This document shows, piece after piece, positions 1-8,982 of a stretch of DNA of 21,024 bases (the stretch's first letter is position 1; each line of letters opens with the position of its first letter). Position numbers and translations under genes: made by a program. The notes beneath the pieces are model-generated. The model was not told the origin of the DNA, ran no database searches, and worked only from the letters and a program-made list of their open reading frames with translations. This DNA comes from Chara braunii (taxonomy: Eukaryota > Streptophyta > Charophyceae > Charales > Characeae), in assembly GCA_003427395.1 (NCBI GenBank), contig BFEA01000141.1, forward strand, positions 2,562,153 through 2,583,176, in the 5' to 3' direction.

Positions 1-460
1 TGTGTGTGTGTGCTCGAGTGTTAGAGTGATGCGTGTGGGATATCCAGGGTGATCCAGTGTATGTGAACAGTGAGATGTTTGGGCGCTGAAGTCGCCATAG
101 CCATTTGAGAGTGAACTCGTATCTGAAGCCATATCTCTGAGTTTTGAGTGGGCGCATGTCGCCAGTGTGCTGCGTTACTGTTTACATGTGTGAAAAGTGT
201 GTTTGAAAACGAATCTGATTGCACCCCCTAGTCGGCCTTCACTTCGGGCTGGTGTCAATTCTCCAGGTCCAGCTTCACTTAGAAGTTAGAGCAGCCTGGG
301 ACACATTTCCAGCCGCAGACTTGGGCCACAGAGGCCTGCAGCCTCACAATATGCTGTAGTCAAGGTATTGTGAGGCCCCAGGCTGCGAGCGCAGGCAAGC
401 TGGGCTGGTGGTCCTCAGTTTTAGGTTCCACCGGCTGGTAGGGGCTGGTGCGGAGGCCAG
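1..460. other. GC-rich non-coding stretch with weak LTR resemblance
   Basis: No gene is visible. The window opens in a short TG repeat. The minus strand at 235-249 reads GCCCGAAGTGAAGGC, one base different from GCCCTAAGTGAAGGC in the LTRs of the central retrotransposon, and 273-282 holds the core CTAAGTGAAG again on the minus strand. GC-rich AGGCC/CAGGC words like those of the LTRs run through 290-440. This may be decayed LTR sequence in the minus orientation, but no LTR end, primer site or target duplication is visible, so the link is weak. Confidence 0.2.
334..383. repeat. Imperfect inverted repeat (hairpin)
   Basis: GCCTCACAATA at 341-351 is perfectly complementary to TATTGTGAGGC at 366-376, with a 14-nt loop. 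After a 2-by-2 internal loop the stem extends by GCCTG (334-338) pairing with CAGGC (379-383), giving 16 base pairs in total. It lies in GC-rich non-coding sequence. Its function is unknown. Confidence 0.6.
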
Positions 461-923
461 TTGTTACCGACGGGACGGGACGGGCCCATTGCCTCCAGAC
501 AAAAGACAGACCTGGGCAAGGACAACTCGCTCAGGCAGGTTGCTGGCTGGACACAGCAGTGCTACCAACTTCATCCCAAATTAGATCGTACGGTCATTCT
601 TCCTCCAAATTCGATGGTACTGAAAGTTACCCATACAACTATTGTGACCACACATTCTATTCGGGGGAAGAAGGTAGCATCTGTGTATGCCTTTTGACCG
701 TGCAACACTGCTGGGAGACAGCATAAGCGGTGGTACTGTGCAGAAGGTGGGCATCATAGAGGAAGAGGGGTGGTGAGACATAGAGGAAGTTCTTGGTGGT
801 GAGGAAGGACATAGGCGGACAATGGATACTTACCCGGCGATTGGCAAGAAGAGATCCAGCGTGGTCAGACTCTGGAGCATTCATTGTCACAATTGGGACA
901 GAGCTCAGTACCAGGTCAGATGA
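461..923 (+). pseudogene. Broken coding relic, product unrecognised
   Basis: Two adjoining frames read like protein. The first is open to a TGA at 695-697, and its last third (for example TVILPPNSMVLKVTH) looks like ordinary folded protein. Removing one T from the TTTT run at 692-695 moves the reading into a second frame that continues (DRATLLGDSISGGTVQKVG) to a stop at 921-923, interrupted only by a TGA at 774-776. That TGA follows TGG and could be a CGA codon changed at CpG. No good ATG starts the first frame, so this is probably an internal exon or a transposon fragment. I do not recognise the family. The coding call is an inference from amino-acid composition and frame continuity. Confidence 0.35.
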
Positions 924-1503
924 TAGGCTACGCTAGGCAGAAGCATAGGTGGTCATACCAGAGTTAGGGAATACTATTTTGTTGTTGTATTGATTGATTG
1001 GAGGCCAGAAGAGGGCTTTCACCATTAAGAGACTTAAAAATTCCGTGTAATTCCCCGCCTCCTTTAAACCGTCCTTTTGCTCTTATAATGAAACCAAGCT
1101 ATTCCAGAAAAAAAAAAAAAAAAAATCTGTGTAACGATCTCCAAGAACACAGACTGAGAATCCTGCTGATTTATGAGTTTTGCCGCTGGAACGAGGGCTT
1201 TGCTGAGATTCCCGCTTCTGCTGAGATTTCTAAGTCTGTGTGTGTGCATGCTTGCTGGTTTCCATGTGCCTGTCTGAGTGTATGCCTGGCTGAGTGGCAG
1301 ACTGTGGCAACAGCCTCTAGGGAAGGGCGCAGCAGCACACCAACACAGACTCATGCACGCTTAGACCGAAAAGATGTCAGCTTCGAACAAACACGCCAAA
1401 GCGAGCTCAACTTTTGAAGTTCAAACAAAAAATCAAGTTACATCGTGCATGTACCCACACCTATGCCACCATAGCCAAAATCTCTCAAGTAGTGGGAGTA
1501 CCG
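924..1503. other. Non-coding stretch with an 18-A tract
   Basis: No convincing gene. A run of 18 A lies at 1108-1125. The frame crossing it (998-1417) translates the A run as lysines and has low-complexity Cys/Ala-rich content, so it was not accepted. Short TG-rich stretches lie around 1238-1290. Confidence 0.4.
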
Positions 1504-2058
1504 ATGGGAAAGACGATGAGCTCAGTGCTAGCTACAGTCATCTGCACCATGGCTGAAACTAAGTTTCTGACATCTGTTGGAGCAGATAGTAAATTGGTGA
1601 AAGGATGGCGGATGGTGGATGATGAAAGGCCTTCCACGATTCAGGCCCCAAATTCGGGTCTCAGTGTTAGAGGCCTTGGTCAAGAGAGGCCGAGTTCGTC
1701 AAATTCAGAAAAGTCACAGTCGGGTACCTCAGCAGTCCAGTCCAACAGGCACCCAGCAAACAGTCACATCTTAGGGGCAAGAGTCACGTCTCATAATGAA
1801 AAGCCATTCAGAAGAGTCACACCCACGAGTAAAAGGGAAGTCCTACAGGCAAGAGTCGTGTCTCAGAGGCAGGAGTCACAGTCCACAGTCAAAAGCCATA
1901 TGCCAAAATCGAAAAGTGATGAATCAAAGGCCCAAGCAGCAGCAGACCAATGGAAATTCGGGAAGGTTCCAGGCTTTGACATTCAGAAGCAGACAGGCCG
2001 TGGGGATATGGTACCGGAACCAGTCAGGCCCCAACAAGCAGAGGCTGGCACGAGTTGA
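1504..2058 (+). CDS. Hypothetical protein, 184 codons, low complexity
   Basis: An open frame of 184 codons from the first ATG in the frame (MGKTMSSVLATV...) to TGA at 2056-2058. The frame is open upstream to about 1414 but has no earlier ATG. The first 50 residues look ordinary. From about residue 55 the sequence is rich in Ser, Gln, Arg and Lys, with recurring SQ, SH and RQESQ words that come from a loosely repeated AGTCAC motif at the DNA level. No domain, signal peptide or membrane segment is seen. It could be a disordered, transposon-related protein or chance. It sits upstream of a (GA)n tract and an LTR-like remnant, so a transposon origin is plausible. I do not recognise it. Confidence 0.3.
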   Translation: MGKTMSSVLATVICTMAETKFLTSVGADSKLVKGWRMVDDERPSTIQAPNSGLSVRGLGQERPSSSNSEKSQSGTSAVQSNRHPANSHILGARVTSHNEKPFRRVTPTSKREVLQARVVSQRQESQSTVKSHMPKSKSDESKAQAAADQWKFGKVPGFDIQKQTGRGDMVPEPVRPQQAEAGTS

Positions 2059-2159
2059 AGTGCAATCTAGGACTACAAAAGGACTGGCCAGCCTCCCAGT
2101 CGGGCAGATTGCTCATTCTCAAGAAGTGCGGAAGTGCTGGTGCACTTGTGCGCTGTAGT

Positions 2160-2192
2160 GAAGGGCAGAGCGCTGAAGCCAGAGTGCTGCGC

Positions 2193-2253
<61 letters not shown>

Positions 2254-2691
2254 GTGTTAGCGCAGGGGGAAGGCAGCCATAGCTGCGCCAGTGCAGAGTG
2301 TTAGTAGTAGACTTCAGATAGTTAGTAGGCTTATCAGTGGGTGTATTCAGAGTAGATCCTTAAGTTAGTGAGTGTGCATGCAAGTAGGGAGAGAAGAGGA
2401 CGTAGCTAGAGAGGATACCAGTAAGGAGAGGAGATACACAAGAGAGAAGAGCAGAGAGGAAGGGATACTTACCTGAGAGTTTATCCTGGTTTACTGGTTA
2501 CCATTGGTATGCGCTGCTGAGCGCTCGTGACTTGAACTCTTATTGCTCTTGCAATAACTTGTTGGAATTCACAAGCTGTGTTGCCTGGTCTTAATCTCTC
2601 TGGTCTTCAGTGTGAACTTTGTGTGATCTCATATATGCATGAGGTGTGAATATGTGCGCTCACTGGTGTTGAATTATTGAGGTTCATTGCA
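2160..2691 (+). repeat. Probable remnant of a related Ty3-type LTR (3' part)
   Basis: Several short landmarks appear in the same order as in the LTRs of the central element. GGCAGCCATAGC at 2272-2283 corresponds to GGCGGCCATAGC at 5246-5257. A CTTCAGTGTGA word lies near 2605. The end GTTCATTGCAATGATGTATCGATC resembles the LTR end and primer site of the element (GTTCCTTGCAATTGGTATCGGAGC). If so, the LTR ends at about 2691 and a decayed primer site follows. The 5' limit cannot be placed and the inner sequence is strongly diverged, so this is an inference from word order, not an alignment. Confidence 0.35.
2195..2251. repeat. (AG)n microsatellite
   Basis: About 28 uninterrupted AG units, preceded by GCGCTA and followed by GAAGTGTTAGCGC. 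The short GCGC words on both sides suggest that the tract expanded inside the LTR-like sequence that surrounds it. Confidence 0.95.
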
Positions 2692-2927
2692 ATGATGTAT
2701 CGATCATTGTCAGATGTAGTGATGATGCTGCATCATGGGAGAAGGCCCTACACATCATGGGATTATTTGAGAACTCGTATGACAAAAATCTGAAACTCGT
2801 ACAGAAAGATGACGGTACGAACACTTGGGGTTTCATTGGAGGACGGATGTTTGTGACCAACGAGCACTGCAGCTGCATTTTATCCAAGATACAAAAAGTT
2901 CAGAGTCACTGCTATAACCGGTACTAA
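2673..2927 (+). other. Unassigned open frame without a good start
   Basis: A frame of 84 codons is open from 2673 to TAA at 2925-2927 and contains protein-like stretches such as SWEKALHIMGLFENSYDKN and TNTWGFIGGRMF. The first ATG is internal (2754-2756). It overlaps the end of the LTR-like remnant and runs against the minus-strand relic that follows. It could be an exon or transposon fragment, or chance. I do not recognise it. Confidence 0.2.
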
Positions 2928-3582
2928 CAAATGGTATGTCTGAACTCGAGGCTGCAGCAGTTGCAGAAATCCCTGCGCTGTCACTTGTTGCAGCGACAGA
3001 GCGGGGTCTGCACCTACTGCAGGTCCCGATTGAACCACACTCTAAGAAGAAAAGTAGAGGCATGGAGAGGAGCAAAGACAGACTGGTTAGCGGCATTGGA
3101 GGCAGGAGAGGAAGAGAATTAGGAATCTGGGCCTGATGCAGATTTCCCATCTGCCACATCTGATCACAATGCCCCTTGGCCATATCCTTAATCTGCATCT
3201 GCAGTTTACTCACCTGGTCAAACAGTTTAGAGATCTGTCCAGGAGAGCACACACATATGTGACCAGATCTTTCTTGACCTCAGTGTCAAGCAAGGAGGGG
3301 ACAGTTTTGAAGACAGCCTCATGGTCCGCAACAACGACTTTCCGTTTTTCCTCCTCTGCCTTCAGTTCCTTTGCCACCGCCTTGTCGTAGAGGACTTGAT
3401 ACAATGGTTGGTCCTCTTTGTCGGCCGCTTCCAATCGGGCCTTTAGCCTTTGTCGTGGCCGTGTTAGAACTACCGGGGTTCTCAGGCATTACGAAAAAAG
3501 ATTCAACAAGTCCCTCAAGATGAGTGCTCTCCTTCTCCCTTCTCTCTCCCTCTTCTTTTCGTCCACGAGTCTCTACGGGCAT
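2833..3582 (-). pseudogene. Frameshifted coding relic, possibly transposon Gag-like
   Basis: Read on the minus strand from ATG at 3580-3582, the first frame begins MPVETRGRKEEGERREKEST and looks coding to about 3440. The coding look then jumps to a second frame (LEAADKEDQPLYQVLYDKAV), which runs to about 3245. It then moves to a third frame with a helical, coiled-coil-like stretch (ISKLFDQVSKLQMQIKDMAK). Charged, Lys/Glu-rich helices and no catalytic motif suggest a structural or Gag-like protein. Two frameshifts, near 3440 and 3245, break it. After about 3130 the frame becomes low complexity. The opposite strand also has open frames (2931-3390), but these are Ser/Leu/Phe-rich shadows. The family is not recognised. 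Confidence 0.4.
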
Positions 3583-3686
3583 CGGAACATGAACTCAAAA
3601 AAAGAAAAAAAACAGAAAAGCTCAAAAACGAGGAGGTAAAACTCCTTGGCGGCAGTACATTTGGACTAGAGAGCAACTAATTAAAA

Positions 3687-3694
3687 TATATATA
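3687..3694 (-). promoter_or_regulatory. Possible TATA box for the minus-strand relic
   Basis: TATATATA lies about 105 bp upstream of the ATG at 3582 on the minus strand. A second AT run is at 3749-3760. Distance and composition suit a TATA element, but AT runs of this kind are common and nothing else supports a promoter. Confidence 0.15.
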
Positions 3695-4636
3695 GTCAAA
3701 CAGAGCTGCCCGGTAAACCGTAGGCAGAGAGGGAGAAGAGGACAACAAATATATATATATTCAAATGAGAGGTCTAATCCAGCGACTCAGCCTGATTAGT
3801 CCGCATACGAGATCCCCTCGAGTCCAGTCTAACCAGTTTTGTGAACGTACAACAAATTAGACAACAAGTGACGACATGCAACAATGGAGAATCGAGTGGT
3901 GTACTAGGTTCGAGTCAGGCCACGGACGGTTCAATAAAAGCATGTGGAACGTCTCAGCCGAGATCCCGTCGGCGCCGGGTGTCCTAACCAAAAGAATAAA
4001 CTCTAAATCCCAGTCAGAAAGAGAATGAACCAATGTCTAACAGATTTGGGTCCAAGGGGCTCTTCTTGCTTGGGCCCGGTCCCACTACGTCCCTAAGGGT
4101 CCCATGTAGGCCGTCTCCGAGTTCCAACCAAGAGGAGTCCCATGCGGACTAACTTTCTGCCTCTACCGTGCTGAAAAATGAATTTCAAGAACCTACAGAC
4201 TACAGTCGTTTAGAGATGGAAAGACAAAGCACTGTAAAAAGGTTCAACATTCAAAGCAAGATACTTCACTTCTCCATTCATCAAGTGAGTAAGTAGCTCA
4301 CACACTCAAACACACAATCAAGACTGCAGAGGAGTAGGAAACAAACCCAGAATAACCCCAACAACACAATCAATACCATGCACACACACATGGGCATCCC
4401 GTAGGTGCACGACACTTGCCTGAGTGGCTTGAGCTTCGAGATGAATAGAACTCACCCCCCTCTCATATGATCCTCTTGACCCCTGTAACGCTGTGAGGAA
4501 ACCCGGGGAGGGGTCGCCTGTTCGCCGCCGAAGCCAGGGGCAGCGGCGTTTGTCACCCGCCGTGCCCACATCAGAGGTCCTCGGTGACGCAACAGGGAAG
4601 TGGGGTTTATTCTGCCTGTCACGCTTCCACTCATGA

Positions 4637-4640
4637 GTTG
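4637..4640. repeat. Left target-site duplication (GTTG)
   Basis: GTTG directly precedes the 5' LTR, and the same four bases follow the 3' LTR at 13793-13796. Ty3 elements usually give 4-6 bp duplications, so the pair supports one insertion event. The match is short. If the LTR is taken to end one base earlier, the copies become AGTTG and GGTTG, which match at 4 of 5. Confidence 0.6.
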
Positions 4641-5784
4641 TGCGAGGAACAAGCCCTCAAGTAGGGGCCTTGCCATGATGTACATGTTCTTGGCTAAGGC
4701 CCCAGCAAGCCTCGTGCCCGCCCTAAGTGAAGGCGGGCCAGCAAATCAACAAGAGCCCTCAGTGCAGACATTTCACGAAGTGGGGTCCATACAGTTGCAG
4801 CACGCCGTTGGTTGGAGTGCACGAGTCTCGAATCTCTGCAAATGCGGAGACCCCAGGGCCTCTGAGTTAGTTAGGCCATGGGCATCTGAATGTGAGGCCG
4901 ACAATGCATGCTGGGTAGAGAGGCCGAAAATGCCAAAGGGAAATCGGCCCGCTGTCTGAACCTAGCTGCAGGCCTTGATGAAAGAGGCGCAACTGCATTG
5001 CCCGGGCCTCAACTGTATCGGGCCTGCGTTCAGCCACTGAGGCCCAGACGCAGGCTGAAGGGAGGCCGCCCACATGCAGCACTGGCATATAGGCAAGCAG
5101 GGCGAGTGGGCAGGCATCTTCGCCAATGCAGGCATTGCGGGCACGCTGCGCGAGTGCATGTGTGTTGCGCTGTGCAGAGCTGCGTTGCGCTAGGGTCAAG
5201 CAGGCAAGCGCTAGGCGATAGGGTGCTGCCTACACTCAGGGCACTGGCGGCCATAGCCTGGGCCGCATGAGGGTGCAGAAGAGGTGAAGGGCGAAGGTGG
5301 TCTTCGGAGGTGAAGGGTGCTGTGTGGGTAACAAGGGAGAGTGTGGGGAAGAGGACACGTACCTGGGGGAGGTGGAGGTCGGCATTGGTGTTGACATCAT
5401 CACTCGCTGGTAGTCCAGTTCTCTGGTTGCTTTCATAGTTGTAATTGTAGGCTTAGTCTGTAGAGTAGATAGGGCGCCTGGCGCCATTCATAAGAGAGAG
5501 CTACATTGGGTTATGTGTCTGGTTGCTTTCATTGTTGTAGTTGTAGGCTTAGTCTGTAGAGTAGATAGGGCGCCTGGCGCCATTCATAAGAGAGAGCTAC
5601 ATTGGGTTATGCTGTTGGTGTTGCCCTGTTGGGCATGGACATTGACTCACGATTCTTCTGTATCATTCTCAATTGGATGGTTACTCGGTTCCATGTGCTA
5701 TCTGCTTTGGCTTTGACTACTTGGACTTCAGTGTGATTTTGCATTCTGGATTTTTGTGCTTCGTCCATATTCATGTTCCTTGCA
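4641..5784 (+). repeat. 5' LTR of the chromovirus
   Basis: This 1144-bp repeat begins TGCGAGGAAC and ends CTTGCA, the usual TG...CA limits, and is directly followed by the primer binding site. It matches 12648-13792 with transitions at 4643, 4651, 4695, 4800, 4804, 5754, 5758 and 5784 and a one-base gap after 4806. From 4807 to 5753 the copies are identical. Internal landmarks are a small GCCCGCC/GGCGGGC hairpin (4716-4738), GGCGGCCATAGC (5246-5257) and a 96-bp tandem duplication. No clear TATA box is seen. CATATAGG near 5086 is the best weak candidate. Open frames inside it are not genes. Confidence 0.96.
5422..5613 (+). repeat. 96-bp tandem duplication in the 5' LTR
   Basis: Two head-to-tail copies (5422-5517 and 5518-5613), each starting TCTGGTTGCTTTCAT and containing the palindromic word GGCGCCTGGCGCC. 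They differ at only a few positions. The same duplication is in the 3' LTR, so it was present in the template before this insertion. It sits in the 3' half of the LTR, probably R or U5. Confidence 0.9.
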
Positions 5785-5786
5785 AT

Positions 5787-5798
5787 TGGTATCGGAGC
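5787..5798 (+). promoter_or_regulatory. Primer binding site for initiator tRNA-Met
   Basis: TGGTATCGGAGC starts two bases after the LTR end and differs by one base from TGGTATCAGAGC, the sequence complementary to the 3' end of plant initiator tRNA-Met. It primes minus-strand DNA synthesis in many plant Ty3 and Ty1 elements. Confidence 0.9.
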
Positions 5799-7081
5799 TG
5801 GTTTGATCGCCACTTACCTTTGGCACGCTGGCGTTATACAGACTTGGTGCGTTGATGATGCTTCTTCGCAGTGGGTACTTGTGACGTCAGGCCACTATAG
5901 GCGCACGCCCTGGGTAGAGGGGTGCGCCGGAAGGCTACAGACAATATTATTAGCCGTGGTGACAGGCGGAACGTATGATTGGTGATGAGAGCATGCTGAT
6001 GTGGCATTGGACTAAGGTGGCACTGCATTGCGTTGTGGGTGGTACTGAGGTCATGACCGGTCATCAAATGCAACATCAGCTCAATTGGTGAGAAAATCTG
6101 TGGTTGGGGGCAGCTATCTCCAGGTATGTTGATCCTTTACCTTATCTACCTTCTCAATCTCTTCTTACCGTGAGGAAGTGAGTCCAACTTGAGAGTCCTC
6201 TCCTTGGTGAGGTGTCGTGAGCGCGCTACCTTGAGAGACGACAATCTTCCCGGAAGCAATCTGGAAGGAGAAAGGGCGGTGCCTCTGAAGGGCCCTGGTC
6301 GAAGCACTTGGGTCACGGTCACCATGCCAACCCACAGGGAGTTGTGCACGCATGCGATGGCTGCTGTCCTGTCAGGCACTTGCTGCGCTCAATAGAAGTC
6401 TTGCTGGGTGTGCCAACCTTTTAAAGACGCTTACCAGACCATCTATAAACATTTCTGGTTGGGAGTTCATTGTGAATCTGGTTGTGATCGTCGTCCTGAC
6501 TGCGACGTTAAAGAATTCCTGAAGAGATGGGGGCGCTCTATAAATTCCTCCTGATCAGCCAGATCACATGGACAGTAAGGCTCGTTTCCGTACCAGGGTA
6601 AATAAGAGTGGACTGGTTGGCTAGCTCGACTTTGACTTGGGCACAGGGGTGGGCCGATACACACACGAATACACTGCTCTGCTCGAGATGCTGTCCGGAT
6701 GGTTGGATTGAGGGGAAGGGTAGGTTCCAATTGGTGCTCAACTGTATACACAACCATACCCATCAATCATACATCTGCTACATTGTCTTTTTGTACCTTT
6801 GATTAGTTGGTTGACGGACTGCTAACCTCACAGACAGATTAGTGTAGGACTGTTGTATGCTACCATAGCCAATTCTAACTAGTGCTGCTGTAAGTGAACC
6901 AATCAGGGTGCATCTAGACTATGTAGACAATCTGTGTGAATGTTGTAGACATGCCACTTGATTCAGTATAGTTGGGAACTCGCCGGACACAACTATTTAT
7001 AGAAAATTACGTGCCGGTCAGATACATGCTGCGGTAGGATTCCACTAGGGGATTCTAGTGCAAATACTATCTGCCTAACTA
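5799..7081 (+). other. Leader between primer site and gag
   Basis: About 1.28 kb separates the primer site from the gag ATG, which is long for a Ty3 leader. It has no long sense frame. Several antisense frames (6146-6379 and 6467-6766) are open but carry no recognisable domain. The sequence should hold the packaging signal and any translation-control elements, but none can be pointed to. Captured or antisense sequence is possible. Confidence 0.5.
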
Positions 7082-8977
7082 ATGAGTGGGTCGGATCCTG
7101 TTGATGATAGAGCTGACAATAGGAGACTAACACGTGCAGGGGCATTAAGGGTACCGCACGTGTTCCAGGCCTTAGAACAGGGAGAAGAAAGACGGCTACG
7201 TAGAGCCCGTGCTCTAGCAACGGGGATAGCAGCAGCAAACGCAACAGCTAGAGAGCAGGCAACAGCAGCCAGAGCAGCAGCAATGGCTAATGGCGCAAGC
7301 TCTGCTGCGTCATCATCTGCGTCCTCGTCAGGGACTACTGGGAGCCAGTTGGGAATGCCAACGAGTTCCACAAGTTCATCGGGCACTTCTGGTTCCACAG
7401 GTTCTAGACAGTCTTCTAGTCAAATGGTGGGCGCGCAGTTCAACCTGTTGACCCCGCGTGAGAGGGAGCTCAGAGAGATCCAGCAGGTCGAGACGCTCCG
7501 CCGTAAATTAGAGCAGGACCTGAAAGATGCTACCGATAGAGAAAATGCGATGAAAACTAGAGCAGCCAGGCTTGAAACTTTAGAGGCTGACAAGGCTGAA
7601 TTAGAGGGCTTGGATGAGTCAGCATTGACTGGCCCGCTGAAAGTATTGAAGAAAAATATGTTGTCATTGCACGCACACGTGGACAGCAAATTAGACTTCA
7701 TGCAGAGCACTCTAGACCAGATCCTGGATGCTTTGACAAGGCCAGGATTCTGGCCACCAGCACAATCGTCGTTGTCGTTATCGACGATGTCAGGCCCCTT
7801 TCCGGTTCAAGCTGGCACACAGCCAAGTGGTACGTCTGCAGCAGCCGCACAGACTGTTGCATCTTCTTCTTCGGGTCCAGCGGTGGTTGCTACACCACCG
7901 CAACAACCTGTCTCTCAACAGGGACANCAGCAAGNTCAATGGTACCCCAAGACCCCTATGAAACCGCCTCTTGCCTTCTCAGGCGAGAGAAAGGACGAAG
8001 AACTCAACACATGTGAAACCGCCTCTTGCCTTCTCAGGCGAGAGAAAGGACGAAGAACTCAACACATGGTTGAGGACGGTCCCGGTTTGGGTGAAGGCCA
8101 AGAGGACCTTGCAGGAGGACGAAGTGGTAACTGCGGCATCTTACCTGGAGGGTAAAGCAGCTAAGTGGCTAGATGGTGTAGTTGTGAAGGCCGGGTACGG
8201 GCGACGCATGGCGGACTAGGCTAAGTCTTTGACTTTAGACCAATTCATGGAAATGGTAGAAGCTCGATGGCATAATCCACAAGAGGCGCAAAGGGTCACT
8301 GATGCCATTAACAAACTGGACCAACGCAAGTTCAGGTCAGTTCGGGAGCTTACGACTACCGTTGAGAGCCTGATCCTCGTCCCAGGTATCAACTACAGCG
8401 ACCAATTCCTGTTAACAACGTTTGTTAGATGTCTCCCTGAGAACATCAGGAGGCACGCACCGCGTACCACTCGTTTGAGACATTGTCTAGGAAAGCCTTA
8501 GACTTGGAGGCCACGCTAGGCAATGCTCAACCCACCTCAGGGAATGACTCAAAGAAGAAGAAGAGTCCTCAGGAGTGGAAGAAGAAGGGGGCGAAAATGA
8601 TGATGGTGGAGTCTGATGGGACTCAAACAGAGATCGACGAACTCTCTGACCTGATGGACTACACAGAGTTTGACGGCGAGGAGATAGATGACGGTAGCAC
8701 CCTCGCCGCGGTAGTGAAGACTAAGGCAGGTGGCCGAGGGAAGGGCCAACCGAGGAGTCAAGGGAAGGCCGCCTCCAATCAGACCAAACAGGCTGAGTGG
8801 GTTAAGGTAGGTCTTGATCAAGACGTGTGGCGTGATCGCCGAGTGCATGGCGCTTGCATCAATTGCGGGGAGTACGGACACTCGCAATACAAGTGCCAGA
8901 ACGCTAAGGTCACGCAAAAGATTGCTCCAAAGATGGGGGCATCTTATTCCCAAGCTTCTAGCTCGGGAAACGCGTAG
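7082..8977 (+). pseudogene. gag: gag, broken (coiled coil, Gag domain, CCHC zinc knuckle)
   Basis: Gag forms the virus-like particle and binds the element RNA. The frame starts at ATG 7082. Residues about 25-65 are Ala/Arg-rich, 70-115 are a Ser/Thr/Gly-rich linker, 125-200 form a charged coiled coil, and a Ser/Gln/Pro-rich linker follows. The retrotransposon Gag domain begins near 7960 (PLAFSGERKDEELNTWL, AAKWLDG, RWHNPQEAQ, LDQRKFRSVRELTT). The zinc knuckle CINCGEYGHSQYKC (C-x2-C-x4-H-x4-C) lies at 8855-8896. Three lesions break it: a 55-bp tandem duplication (+1 frame) at 7959-8068, a TAG at 8217-8219 inside the Gag domain, and a frame change near 8455-8465 that restores the original frame. 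The last frame ends TAG at 8975-8977, five bases before pol, which lies in another frame. Confidence 0.88.
7959..8068 (+). repeat. 55-bp tandem duplication inside gag
   Basis: Copies 7959-8013 and 8014-8068 are essentially identical, each starting TGAAACCGCCTCTTGCC and ending AACACATG. As 55 is not a multiple of three, the second copy is read in a shifted frame. The lack of differences suggests a recent replication-slippage or reverse-transcription event, or an assembly error next to the ambiguous bases at 7927 and 7935. Confidence 0.92.
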
Positions 8978-8982
8978 GGCCA

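Larger units (their letters stand above)
3600..4640. other. Intergenic stretch without a recognised gene
   Basis: The only open frames are short and overlap in opposite directions (for example 4318-4569 minus), without recognisable motifs. The stretch holds AT runs at 3687-3694 and 3749-3760 and CA-rich sequence at 4295-4395. Its last four bases (4637-4640) are one copy of the target duplication of the retrotransposon that begins at 4641. Confidence 0.5.

Noticed and set aside
998-1417. 139-codon plus-strand frame
   Set aside because: It crosses an 18-A run read as lysines, has low-complexity Cys-rich content, and shows no conserved motif.
2931-3390. Plus-strand frames opposite the minus-strand relic
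   Set aside because: Ser/Leu/Phe-rich low complexity; the minus strand has the more protein-like composition.
4867-5270. Open frames of 110-120 codons on both strands in the LTR, repeated at 12875-13278
   Set aside because: They lie in GC-rich LTR sequence and are open in several frames at once on both strands; they recur only because the LTR recurs.
5513-5716. Hydrophobic 67-codon frame resembling a membrane protein
   Set aside because: It falls in the LTR tandem duplication and has an identical copy at 13521-13724; no independent support for coding.
5882-5889. TGACGTCA, a CRE/bZIP-type palindrome just inside the element
   Set aside because: An eight-base match in the leader alone is not enough; no start site or second element supports it.
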